The notes under the pieces: model-generated
Database searches by the model: none
Told to the model about the DNA's origin: nothing
What the model saw: only the letters and a program-made list of their open reading frames with translations
Shown here: piece by piece, positions 29,089-37,128 of the stretch
How positions within the stretch are numbered: position 1 is the stretch's first letter
Layout: each line of letters begins with the position of its first letter
Origin: an uncultured Poribacteria bacterium
GTDB lineage: Bacteria > Poribacteria > WGA-4E > WGA-3G
Reading direction: 5' to 3'
Assembly (NCBI GenBank): GCA_951828385.1
Contig: OX639973.1
Location: forward strand, 3,277,200 to 3,341,199
DNA: 64,000 nucleotides
Translations under genes and position numbers: made by a program

Positions 29089-29874
29089 CTACGTCCTAAA
29101 AAAATGGTTGGTTGGTCCGTGTCCGTGCCCAATATCCAAGGCGTGCTGAATAGCACCGGTAATATACGTCTTCGCTGTCCTAATAGCATCCATTAAATCT
29201 TGGTTTCCGTGCGCCAGTTGTGTCGCGATCGCTGCCGAGTAGGTGCAACCGGTGCCGTGCGTATTTTCTGTCTCAACGCGTTCGGCTTGAAAAAAAGACC
29301 ACTCGCCATTGCAGTAAAGCACATCAGTTGCGTCGTCTCCAATAAGGTGTCCACCTTTCACAAGCACAGCGTGACAACCGAGTTCAGCAATCGCTTTCGC
29401 AGCACTTTTTGCGTCATCAATATTTCGGATGTCCTGTTGTGCGAGCAATTCTGCCTCGTAGACGTTAGGTGTAATCACTGTCGCAAGCGGAATCAACGCC
29501 GTTTTGAGACTATCAATCGCCTCCGCTTTCAAGAGAGGGAATTTGCTTTTAGAGATCATCACCGGGTCCACAACGATGGTAGGTGGTGTATATTCTTTCA
29601 ACTTCCCTGCGACCGCCTCAACAATCCTTGATGAAGAGAGCATTCCTGTCTTAACACTGGCTACGTCGAAATCCGTAAAGACAGCGTCCAATTGTGCTTC
29701 AATCAGCGAAATTGGTAAATCAAACGCGTCTGTCACTGCCACTGTATTCTGTGCCGTGACAGAGGTAATCGCGGACATTGCAAAGCCGCCATTCGCAGAA
29801 ATCGCCTTGATATCTGCCTGTATACCGGCACCGCCGCCTGAATCTGAGCCTGCGATAGTTAAAATTTGTTTCAT
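29089..29874 (-). CDS. thiD: Hydroxymethylpyrimidine (phospho)kinase ThiD
   Basis: 261 residues from ATG 29874 (MKQILTIAGSDSGGGAGIQAD), preferred over ATG starts further upstream because it matches the family start. GSDSGGGAGIQAD binds the pyrimidine, VVDPVMISKS is near 120, and the anion-hole and catalytic segment THGTGCTYSAAIATQLAHG near 215 is intact. It phosphorylates HMP and HMP-P in thiamine biosynthesis. It follows thiE on the same strand, with a large palindrome between them. Confidence 0.92.
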   Translation of the reverse strand: MKQILTIAGSDSGGGAGIQADIKAISANGGFAMSAITSVTAQNTVAVTDAFDLPISLIEAQLDAVFTDFDVASVKTGMLSSSRIVEAVAGKLKEYTPPTIVVDPVMISKSKFPLLKAEAIDSLKTALIPLATVITPNVYEAELLAQQDIRNIDDAKSAAKAIAELGCHAVLVKGGHLIGDDATDVLYCNGEWSFFQAERVETENTHGTGCTYSAAIATQLAHGNQDLMDAIRTAKTYITGAIQHALDIGHGHGPTNHFFRT

Positions 29875-29902
29875 TTTCCCGCCTGCTAACATAAAACATC
29901 TG

Positions 29903-29944
29903 CTGAAGCACGCGATCACGATAATCGTGATCGCGTGACTTCAG
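29903..29944. repeat. Long palindrome at the thiE-thiD junction
   Basis: 29909-29922 and 29924-29937 are perfect 14-base reverse complements around one central base. ctgaag/cttcag (29903-29908 and 29939-29944) extends the helix past one bulged A. It covers the last codons of thiE and the thiD leader. There is no T-tract. Confidence 0.88.
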
Positions 29945-30548
29945 AGAGATAGCGTCTCGCCTGTTCTCCTGCATTTGCGGGAGACATAACGCCTGACATC
30001 ACAGCCACCCCGAAAGCACCAGCAGCCACACACTCATCAACCCGATCCGATGTAATCCCACCTAACGCGAAGACCGGCATTTTAACAGCCTCTGCCACCT
30101 CCGCGAGGCGCGCTATACCGACCGCTGGACCGTATCCGGGTTTGCTTGCTGTGGGATAGATAGGACTATAGGTTACGAAATCTGCCCCTTCTGTCTCGCG
30201 TTTTTGTGCCGCATCAAGACTGTGCACCGAGCAACCCACATAGAGTTTGTTATCTGTTCGTGCTTTTACCATCTCTACCGATTCTGCATTCGCTGGCAGA
30301 TGAACCCCTGCTGCACCGACTTCGCGCGCAACGTACCTGCTTGTATTGATGAAAAGTTTCGCCTTATAAGTTCGACACAACTCGGCGATCGGTTCCGCCA
30401 GCCCGATCAACTCGGTATCGTCTAAATCCTTCTCACGCAATTGGATGGCAGTGACTCCGGCATCTAACAACTCCGAAACGACATCGGCTAACGGGGTGGG
30501 TGTGCATCGGTGTCTGTCGGTAATGACGTATAACTTGAAATCGATCAT
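29916..30548 (-). CDS. thiE: Thiamine phosphate synthase ThiE
   Basis: 210 residues with a TIM-barrel thiamine phosphate synthase sequence. LYVITDR at the start, AIQLREKDLDD near 35, GAAGVHLPANA near 80, VGCSVHSLDAAQKRETEGADFVTYSPIYPT near 105 and ALGGITSDRVDECVAAGAFGVAVMSGVM near 165 are all present. It couples HMP-PP and thiazole phosphate. The ATG directly follows the rsmB stop codon, so rsmB-thiE-thiD form an operon. The last residues (VTRSRLS) are encoded by one arm of the palindrome. Confidence 0.92.
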   Translation of the reverse strand: MIDFKLYVITDRHRCTPTPLADVVSELLDAGVTAIQLREKDLDDTELIGLAEPIAELCRTYKAKLFINTSRYVAREVGAAGVHLPANAESVEMVKARTDNKLYVGCSVHSLDAAQKRETEGADFVTYSPIYPTASKPGYGPAVGIARLAEVAEAVKMPVFALGGITSDRVDECVAAGAFGVAVMSGVMSPANAGEQARRYLSEVTRSRLS

Positions 30549-31931
30549 CTATTTTGCCGAGACCCGTCGAAGGCGTGCAGCAAACGCGCCATCAACGCCG
30601 TGTTCATGTGGGAATGTCTGGACGAAGCCTTGTGGTGTTATTGCACTTGGTGGAATATCAGGCAAAAAATCTTTAGCATTTTCTATCCGATACATTGGGA
30701 AGTCTGTCAAAAACCGCTGGATAACCTTCTCGTTTTCGATGGGTTCTATGCTACAAGTGCTGTAAACGAGGATGCCTCCGGGTTTGATATGTCGTGCTGC
30801 GTTTTTTAATAGGTTATATTGCATCTCACTGAGGGTGCGAACCTGCTCAAGCGTTTTATTCCATCGGATGTCAGGGTGCCGCCGTAATGTCCCGAACCCT
30901 GAACACGGCGCGTCAATTAGCACGGCATCCGCAGTTTTCATAAAACTGAGGTCAGCTTTCGCCGCGTCCAACACACGAGTATCAACGTTGCGTGCACCGA
31001 CACGTCGGCAGTTTTTTTGTAACAAGGCGATTTTTTCGGATGATACATCCACTGCGATAATTTTTCCGGCATTGCCCATGAGATGCGCGAGATGCGTTGT
31101 TTTACCGCCCGGTGCAGCGCACAAGTCTACGACACATTCCGCATCCTCCGGTGAGAGCAGGCGCGCCACTAACATCGCGCTCTCATCTTGAGCATAGATG
31201 TCCTCTCGGTTGAGGATGTCCTTCAATGTCCCTTCATCCGCATCATCAAAAGCGGTGACAGCACGGTTTTCAAGGACCACCCCATCGGGTGCCATTTTGG
31301 AGGCGGTTGCCGTGATGCCCATCGCTGCTAACGATTGGCACACTTCTTCACGTTTTGTTAGGAGGGTATTTACGCGGAGCGCAAGCGGTGCGATCTGGTT
31401 ACTGGCGCGACAGAACGCCAACGTCCACGAAACGCCGCGCGTCTGAAGCCACTGTTTTACCAACCACGTCGGGTAGGACAACGAAAGTGCTATATGTTCT
31501 ATGGGGTTCGCATCAAGTAATGGATAAGCGAGTGCAGCACCTTCGCGTTGCACGGAGCGGAGGACGGCATTGATAAATCCCGCAGTTCTCCGTCCTCTGT
31601 TGCGTCGCAAATGGGTAGTAGCGAGTTGGACGGTTTCAAAAATAGCGGCGTGCGCGGGTATACCATCCAGGTGTAGCAGCTGAAACGCGCCGAGTCGCAG
31701 GATATTGCGATGGCGCGCGTCTAACTGAAATCGTGGATTGATAAACTGATCCAGCACCCAATCCAGCTGTTTCTGCCAACGGATAACACCGTAGACAAGT
31801 CCATTGATGAAGCGACGTTCGCGCCCTTCAAAAGCGTGCCGTCCGAATGCGCTGTCAACGACAGATGCGATTGACGTGCTGCTGTGTGAGAGGGTCAGTA
31901 AACACTCTAAGGCGACTTCGCGCACGTTCAT
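30549..31931 (-). CDS. rsmB: 16S rRNA (cytosine-967-C5)-methyltransferase RsmB
   Basis: 460 residues. The N-terminal part (about 1-140) is NusB-like (RRFINGLVYGVIRWQKQLDWVL). The C-terminal part is the NOL1/NOP2/Sun methyltransferase. VVDLCAAPGGKTTHLAHL near 267 binds SAM, DAPCSGFGTLRRHPDIRW near 340 has one catalytic cysteine, and VYSTCSIEPIENE near 405 has the other. It methylates C967 of 16S rRNA. First gene of the rsmB-thiE-thiD unit; the start has a weak ribosome-binding site. Confidence 0.93.
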   Translation of the reverse strand: MNVREVALECLLTLSHSSTSIASVVDSAFGRHAFEGRERRFINGLVYGVIRWQKQLDWVLDQFINPRFQLDARHRNILRLGAFQLLHLDGIPAHAAIFETVQLATTHLRRNRGRRTAGFINAVLRSVQREGAALAYPLLDANPIEHIALSLSYPTWLVKQWLQTRGVSWTLAFCRASNQIAPLALRVNTLLTKREEVCQSLAAMGITATASKMAPDGVVLENRAVTAFDDADEGTLKDILNREDIYAQDESAMLVARLLSPEDAECVVDLCAAPGGKTTHLAHLMGNAGKIIAVDVSSEKIALLQKNCRRVGARNVDTRVLDAAKADLSFMKTADAVLIDAPCSGFGTLRRHPDIRWNKTLEQVRTLSEMQYNLLKNAARHIKPGGILVYSTCSIEPIENEKVIQRFLTDFPMYRIENAKDFLPDIPPSAITPQGFVQTFPHEHGVDGAFAARLRRVSAK

Positions 31932-32057
31932 ATTTTTTTAACTTTCGCAAGGCGTGCAACAACATGGAACGTTTAAGAACAGCCCTCGCCTCCGAGTCGC
32001 CTGCGGCCGTTGTTGCAGGCTTGTTATCCTTTTCGATTTTTAAATAGCAAGCCGAAA

Positions 32058-32330
32058 TTACGCTGCTGCAGCGGTGATAGTATTCAACTTACGGGTGAGC
32101 CGAGACTTCTGACGATTTGCCGTCCCTTTTTTAATAACGCCTTTACTTGCAGCTCTATCCAAGAGGCTTGCTACGGTTTTGCACAACTCTTGTGCCTGAT
32201 CAACGTTGCCTTCCTCAAGTGCGGTTTCTGTCTGTTTAAGCACTGTTCGCAGTGTTACTTTGCGGTGGCGGTTGCGTATCCGCTTCGCTTCGTCCGCCCG
32301 TGCGTGTTTCCTTGCAGATGGTCGATTCAA
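32058..32330 (-). CDS. rpsT: 30S ribosomal protein S20
   Basis: 90 residues, basic and helical: SARKHARADEAKRIRNRHRKVTLRTVLKQ, then VIKKGTANRQKSRLTRKLN, as in S20. The start is TTG at 32330, with AGGAG 7 bases before it. The nearby ATG is in another frame and too close to the AGGAG. E. coli rpsT also starts with UUG, which is part of its autogenous control, so the same may apply here. Downstream, gcctgc/gcaggc forms a hairpin but without a T-tract. Confidence 0.92.
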   Translation of the reverse strand: MNRPSARKHARADEAKRIRNRHRKVTLRTVLKQTETALEEGNVDQAQELCKTVASLLDRAASKGVIKKGTANRQKSRLTRKLNTITAAAA

Positions 32331-32403
32331 AACTCATACTCCTTTTGTGAACTTATCGCCTCGAAACCGAGGTATTGAATATTTTTCACAATGTGTGTAC
32401 TTA

Positions 32404-32432
32404 ATGATACCACAAAATATCGGGTTTGTCCA
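32404..32432 (-). promoter_or_regulatory. Promoter of rpsT
   Basis: On the minus strand TGGACA (32432-32427), a 17-base spacer and TATCAT (32409-32404). A small cctcg/cgagg hairpin lies in the leader. The rest of 32433-32574 shows nothing else. Confidence 0.65.
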
Positions 32433-32574
32433 TATTTTTTGCATAACGGACGCTGCCGACTTTACTTTACTGCCGGCGGTATCCATCTTTTCGCTTCAGC
32501 CGATTTGACTAAATCGCGCAAGGTAAGTACAGCACCAACACACCAAAAACAACAAAAATAAAAGACTTCAAAAT

Positions 32575-34506
32575 TTATTGTGTTGCAACGACATCCCACA
32601 AAAAGAAAATACCATCATCACTCATACTTGCAAGCACTTTCCCGTCCGCAGCGAACCCAACAACCTTCACCTGTGCCTGATGCCCCGTGAACCGCTGCTG
32701 AGATACGCCCGTCTCCGCATCTAAAATAGTGACAGCACCATCTACACCACCAACCGCAAGCCGCTGCCCATCGGAATTAAACGCTACACTTATGACACCG
32801 GCACCATGCGCTATGCGAAACTTCTTTTCCGTGCTTGTCTCTATATCCCACAGATAGATGGTTGCTGTGTTATCTACAGCAGCGATTGTTTTACCATCGG
32901 GACGCAACGCCATATCTGTGAGGGCATCCATATCTCCTGAAAAGACTTTCTGTTTCGTCATCGTGTTCGCGTCCCACAATTTGATAGTCTTATCCGCACT
33001 CGCACTGACGATTGTTTTGCCATCCGGACTGTATGCCAAACTGACGACACGCCCCTGGTGTGCTGCGAGGGTCACCTGCCCTTTATAGTTTCTTCTCTCT
33101 ACATCAAACAGCAAGACGGTGCCATCGTCATTTCCAGTTACAATTTTTTTTCCATCCGGACTAAAACCGACACTTGCGGCAGATGAACCAATTCCAAGAA
33201 AATGTGCTGCGCGTTCCACTGTATTCCGATCATACAGAAATTTTGCATTCGTCGACGGTAGGATGAATTTTCCGCCCGGGATGAACGCAATATTACCGGC
33301 GGCATACGAACTTTCGGTAAAAGTTTTTTCACGTTTGCCCGATGCTACATCCCATAAACAGGTGGGACCAGAGCCGCCCATAAGGATAGTTTTGCTGTCT
33401 GCACTCACGTCAAAACCTATGACCTTATCGAAAAACCCTTCAAATGTCTGCTTATTTTTGCCGGAAACCACTTCCCAAATACGGAGGGTGCCATCCTTAC
33501 TGCCACTCGCAAACGTCCGCATATCCGCACTGAAGGAGATAGCAACAATTTCTTTGCTATGCCCTTCAAGTTTTTTTATGTATTTGCCTGTGTTTGGGTC
33601 CACCAAGTGGATTTGTCCGAACTGATCACCACCGGCTAATAGATTCCCATCTGGACTAAAGGCGACGCTCCAAATATCAAACATATCTTCACCAGAAAAT
33701 CTATGTTTCCGCTTCCCTTTAACAGCGTCCCACACGTGGAAAACCCCGTTATCACGACGGAAATTTCCGTCTTCACCACGGATGAACTCACCCTCACCTC
33801 CGCTTGCTAATGTTTTGCCATCCGGACTGAAAGCGAGGCAATTAAGATATCCTTTCTGTCTTCTTAGTGTTTTCTTGCGTACACCTTCAACTAAATCCCA
33901 CAAATAGATTGTGTTGTCCAATTCGCCGGTTGCCAGTATATTATTATTCCGATCGAAGGTCGTATGGTGAGCCTGAATAAAGTCTATATCATTCATGTGC
34001 ATATCTTTGACCTGCTTTTCAGCACCTGAATCTACGTGATAAAGAATGGTACTTATGAATGGGCTCCCCCTACCCAATGTCACGAGTGTTTGTCCATCCG
34101 CACTGAAGTCGAAATGTTTGATACCGCCCCGGTGGTCAAGTTTATATTTATGTTTTCCTGTGTTGACATCCCAAAGATGGATGTCGAAGCGTTCCTCACT
34201 TGCGAGGAGGCCTCCGTCCGGACTGAAAACGATACGTTCAACAAGGTATTCGTGTTTCTTCAGGAAATGAAGGGGTTGGTAGGTCGTTGCATCGTATATC
34301 CAAATTCCAAGAGAGGTGGCGACAGCGAGTCGCGTGCCGTCCGGTGAATACTGCATATCGTAGATGCGACCCTTACCGAACCATTCTATCGCGCCTTCGG
34401 GTATAGGGGATTGCGCGAAAAGGAGTGGGAGATAGAACGTTGAAAAGAGAATGAGTGTTAAAATGACCAGAATGTCCCTATTTTTTATTGTTGCGTATTT
34501 TTTCAT
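32575..34506 (-). CDS. Exported WD40-repeat protein
   Basis: 643 residues with a signal peptide (hydrophobic ILVILTLILFSTFYLPLLFA) followed by about 13 WD40-like blades from residue 45 to the end. Blades show the FSPDGKTLASGG and LWDV pattern (for example AYSPDGKTIVSASADKTIKLWD near 500). Twelve or more blades could make two stacked propellers or one large ring. Such exported propellers serve as protein-interaction platforms; the partner is unknown. GGAGG precedes the ATG. A second protein of the same type is at 55385-57571. Confidence 0.88.
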   Translation of the reverse strand: MKKYATIKNRDILVILTLILFSTFYLPLLFAQSPIPEGAIEWFGKGRIYDMQYSPDGTRLAVATSLGIWIYDATTYQPLHFLKKHEYLVERIVFSPDGGLLASEERFDIHLWDVNTGKHKYKLDHRGGIKHFDFSADGQTLVTLGRGSPFISTILYHVDSGAEKQVKDMHMNDIDFIQAHHTTFDRNNNILATGELDNTIYLWDLVEGVRKKTLRRQKGYLNCLAFSPDGKTLASGGEGEFIRGEDGNFRRDNGVFHVWDAVKGKRKHRFSGEDMFDIWSVAFSPDGNLLAGGDQFGQIHLVDPNTGKYIKKLEGHSKEIVAISFSADMRTFASGSKDGTLRIWEVVSGKNKQTFEGFFDKVIGFDVSADSKTILMGGSGPTCLWDVASGKREKTFTESSYAAGNIAFIPGGKFILPSTNAKFLYDRNTVERAAHFLGIGSSAASVGFSPDGKKIVTGNDDGTVLLFDVERRNYKGQVTLAAHQGRVVSLAYSPDGKTIVSASADKTIKLWDANTMTKQKVFSGDMDALTDMALRPDGKTIAAVDNTATIYLWDIETSTEKKFRIAHGAGVISVAFNSDGQRLAVGGVDGAVTILDAETGVSQQRFTGHQAQVKVVGFAADGKVLASMSDDGIFFLWDVVATQ

Positions 34507-34622
34507 TACGGTGCCTCCTGAATGTAATGGGAAGTTAAAATTTTATTTTAAGAAAATTTCAGCCAAAAAGTTCACCCTCAAGTGGACGTAGGTGTTTTTA
34601 TTTATGTCAAACTCACATTGTG

Positions 34623-35138
34623 TTAGTTCCTAAACGCATTCGCAACAATCACTAAATCTTGGATATTCACAACACCATCACCATTCAGGTCGGGTTCTGC
34701 TTCGCCAAACGCATTTGCCACTGCCACTAAATCAAGAATGTTGACGACACCATCGCCAGTCACATCCGCAGGATTGCTGGCTTTTAGTTGCACTTCATCA
34801 TATTCAAATTCAACGAGATCCAAGGCGAGTAGGGGCGCAATGTTTTTCACCGGATTATCTGTGATATTGAGTGCTTCTAAAGCGGGTAAGTTCAATATCG
34901 GACTAATGTTTGCAACAAGGTTGTTGTTAAACCGTAATTCCTGAAGATTTATCAAATTTTCTATGGTGCTTATATCCTCAATCAAATTATTATCAATCTC
35001 TAACTTCTCCAATTCCGTAAGATTTCTGAGTGGGGTAATATCGCTGACTTGATTGTTACCAAAGTTGAGTCGCGTCAGGTTTAGCAGATTCGCAAGCGGA
35101 CTAACGTCTGTAACAAGGTTATTGTTAAATAGTATCAA
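34623..35138 (-). pseudogene. 3' part of LRR-dockerin gene split by the DUF1670 element
   Basis: Encodes the C-terminal LRRs (NNNLVTDVSPLANLLNLTRLNFG onward) and two dockerin-like calcium repeats (DVTGDGVVNILDLVAVANAF and DLNGDGVVNIQDLVIVANAF). The true gene part ends at 35129, next to the element. Joining its codons to those at 37150 through one copy of TTTA restores INLQELRFNNNLV without a gap. The apparent start codon lies inside the element. Confidence 0.85.
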
Positions 35139-35269
35139 ATGACCATAGGATAGCTGGAAGGTTGATGTTTATTGACTTCCCAGCGATGGTTTCTCAGTGG
35201 GTTGCGTTGGATTCGCTGGCATCTTCATTGAAAAATGATGTGCTGAGCGATCCACACGTCTAAAGTATA

Positions 35270-35325
35270 GCAAAACCGGGAAACGACTGTCAAGCGTATT
35301 TTTACAGAAGCGGCTCCGGTTTTGC
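35270..35325. repeat. Inverted repeat inside the element
   Basis: gcaaaaccgg (35270-35279) pairs perfectly with ccggttttgc (35316-35325). It lies just past the 3' end of the second DUF1670-like gene and could act as a terminator or a transposition signal. Confidence 0.65.
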
Positions 35326-35360
35326 CAAGTCAAATGGGTTAGGAACAGGAGGTTAGGGTA

Positions 35361-36248
35361 TCATTGGGTTTCTCCTTGCTCTGTCGCGTTATCGTTTGCG
35401 GCTGAATTGGCGAGGTTTGCATCTATGGCTTGGAGTTGGTGCTTGGGAATCAGGTCGAGATATTGAGAAATGACGCGTCTCGAAAGTCGTGTAATCTGTG
35501 AGATGTTGTCAATATCAGCGGTTGCCTTGCGAACGACTTTGACGATCTCATAGTCGCGAATGTATCGGTCAACTGCTTCTTTAGAGTGCTTGGTTTTCGC
35601 AGCAATACTCGGGGTGAGATGTCCTTGAAGATAGAGGGTTATGATCTCTTTCTTGTGGGTAATAGCCCCCGATAAATCATGGATATTGCCCCGAGTGGGC
35701 AGGATTTCGCCAGTGGTCTTTTGCCACTCATTGACATAATCACAGACGACAGCATCACAGACATTGAGCAAGACGGCTAAGTCGAGTTGTGTCAATAAGG
35801 CCCCTTGGTCATAAGCTTGATGACACCAGCGAACCAAGCGATTGATCCGCAGTGGTTTCCGTGAGGTAAAACCGTTGCGAAAGGATTCAATATCCTCTGT
35901 GGCGAGGTATGTCAGGATGATAGGTTTCATACGCGTTTTGATGATGGATTTTCCTCTTTCAGGGTGTTCCTCAATAGGTACAGCCATCCAAACGAGGTGT
36001 CCATAACTCAGCAACCGTTCATCAGGGAGTTGATCCCCCGTGGCGAGTTTCTCCAAAGGGAGGGTAATCACGAAATAGTCCTCAACGGTCGTAAGAATAT
36101 CATCAACAATAGCGGTAGCCGTGACTTCGCCTTTGTCATAGCCATAGTCATTGAGAAAGCGATGGATCAGCAGCTGGCGTAGCGATTTATCGTTGATGCG
36201 TCTGAACTTCTTCTCGTTGATCTGCGTGCGCGTCAAAGGTTTGCTCAT
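35361..36248 (-). CDS. DUF1670-like protein, element gene 2
   Basis: 295 residues, mainly helical and basic. INRLVRWCHQAYDQGALLTQLDLAVLLNVCDAVVCDYVNEW (about 135-175) reads like a helix-turn-helix. It is followed by GNIHDLSGAITHKKEIITLYLQGHLTPSIAAKTKHSKEAVDRYIRDYEIV, a second HTH. These features match the DUF1670 family as I remember it. The start ATG overlaps the stop of the first element gene by four bases (ATGA), so the two are translationally coupled. A role in mobilising the element is inferred only from location. The C-terminal tail is Asn/Ala/Gln-rich. Confidence 0.75.
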   Translation of the reverse strand: MSKPLTRTQINEKKFRRINDKSLRQLLIHRFLNDYGYDKGEVTATAIVDDILTTVEDYFVITLPLEKLATGDQLPDERLLSYGHLVWMAVPIEEHPERGKSIIKTRMKPIILTYLATEDIESFRNGFTSRKPLRINRLVRWCHQAYDQGALLTQLDLAVLLNVCDAVVCDYVNEWQKTTGEILPTRGNIHDLSGAITHKKEIITLYLQGHLTPSIAAKTKHSKEAVDRYIRDYEIVKVVRKATADIDNISQITRLSRRVISQYLDLIPKHQLQAIDANLANSAANDNATEQGETQ

Positions 36249-37045
36249 GAGAGTTCCCCCTTTTTTGGATCCGCTGGTTCTGGGTGAAGGCGCTCGGTCA
36301 TTCGGTCCGTGTTCTGGTATTCCTTATACAGCGCGAGATACTCGCGTATGAGTCGGTCGGAGAAGTGAGTGATGAGCCGTATCTGTGCGTCAGGAAAGCC
36401 TTGATGATGCAGTGTTGCGACTTGTGTGAAGTCTTTCAAGTACCGCCAGACAGCGCGTTCAGAGTGGTTCGTCTTTTGCTCAATCTCGGTGAAGGTATAC
36501 GCCTTGAAATACAACTCCAAGATCTGGGTTTTATGGGACGTGCCGGGGCCCATGTCGTGTTTTGCCCCGCGCGTCATCACGAAATAGCCGGCCTGCTTTA
36601 ACGCTCGGATGTCGCGTTTGACAGTGGCGGGACTGGTGGTTAATAACACCGCCAGATCCTCATGACTCAACAAGGCCTCTTGGTCATAAGCTTCTTGGGT
36701 CAATCGGAGGATGCGATGGCGTCTGAGTCCTGCAAGCCCATAAGTGCCTAAGACTTCAAAGTCCTCCTGAATGGCATTGAGTGTCAACCGACAGGAGACT
36801 TTTCTCGCTAAAGCGATGTGTTTACCTGCGGGTTCCTCGGCGGCGACGGCTTCATAACAGATTTGCCCGGATGTCAGTTGCACATCGGCGTGTTGCTCAA
36901 AGTAACTTGAAATCTGTTTATAGTAGGCTTCAGCAACGATAGGCATAAGATTAAAGTCTGCTGAAATCTTCTGAATAATCGCAGCTCTTGCGTTCTTGGA
37001 TTCGAGTCGTTTGATACCATAGGCGGTATCATTTTGGCGTGTCAT
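36245..37045 (-). CDS. DUF1670-like protein, element gene 1
   Basis: 266 residues from ATG 37045, which GGAGGTC precedes closely; ATG 37057 is the longer alternative. LRRHRILRLTQEAYDQEALLSHEDLAVLLTTSPATVKRDIRALKQAGYFVMTRG (about 105-160) contains a DeoR/HTH-like segment. It is followed by GPGTSHKTQILELYFKAYTFTEIEQKTNHSERAVWRYLKDF, a second HTH. It is a diverged paralogue of the next gene. No catalytic acidic triad of a DDE transposase is evident. Confidence 0.75.
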   Translation of the reverse strand: MTRQNDTAYGIKRLESKNARAAIIQKISADFNLMPIVAEAYYKQISSYFEQHADVQLTSGQICYEAVAAEEPAGKHIALARKVSCRLTLNAIQEDFEVLGTYGLAGLRRHRILRLTQEAYDQEALLSHEDLAVLLTTSPATVKRDIRALKQAGYFVMTRGAKHDMGPGTSHKTQILELYFKAYTFTEIEQKTNHSERAVWRYLKDFTQVATLHHQGFPDAQIRLITHFSDRLIREYLALYKEYQNTDRMTERLHPEPADPKKGELS

Positions 37046-37128
37046 AGTGACCTCCATGAGTAGAGTATCGGTGATAAAAATACATCTACTTGTTAGGTTA
37101 ACGCATACTATTAGTGTAACTCATGGGG

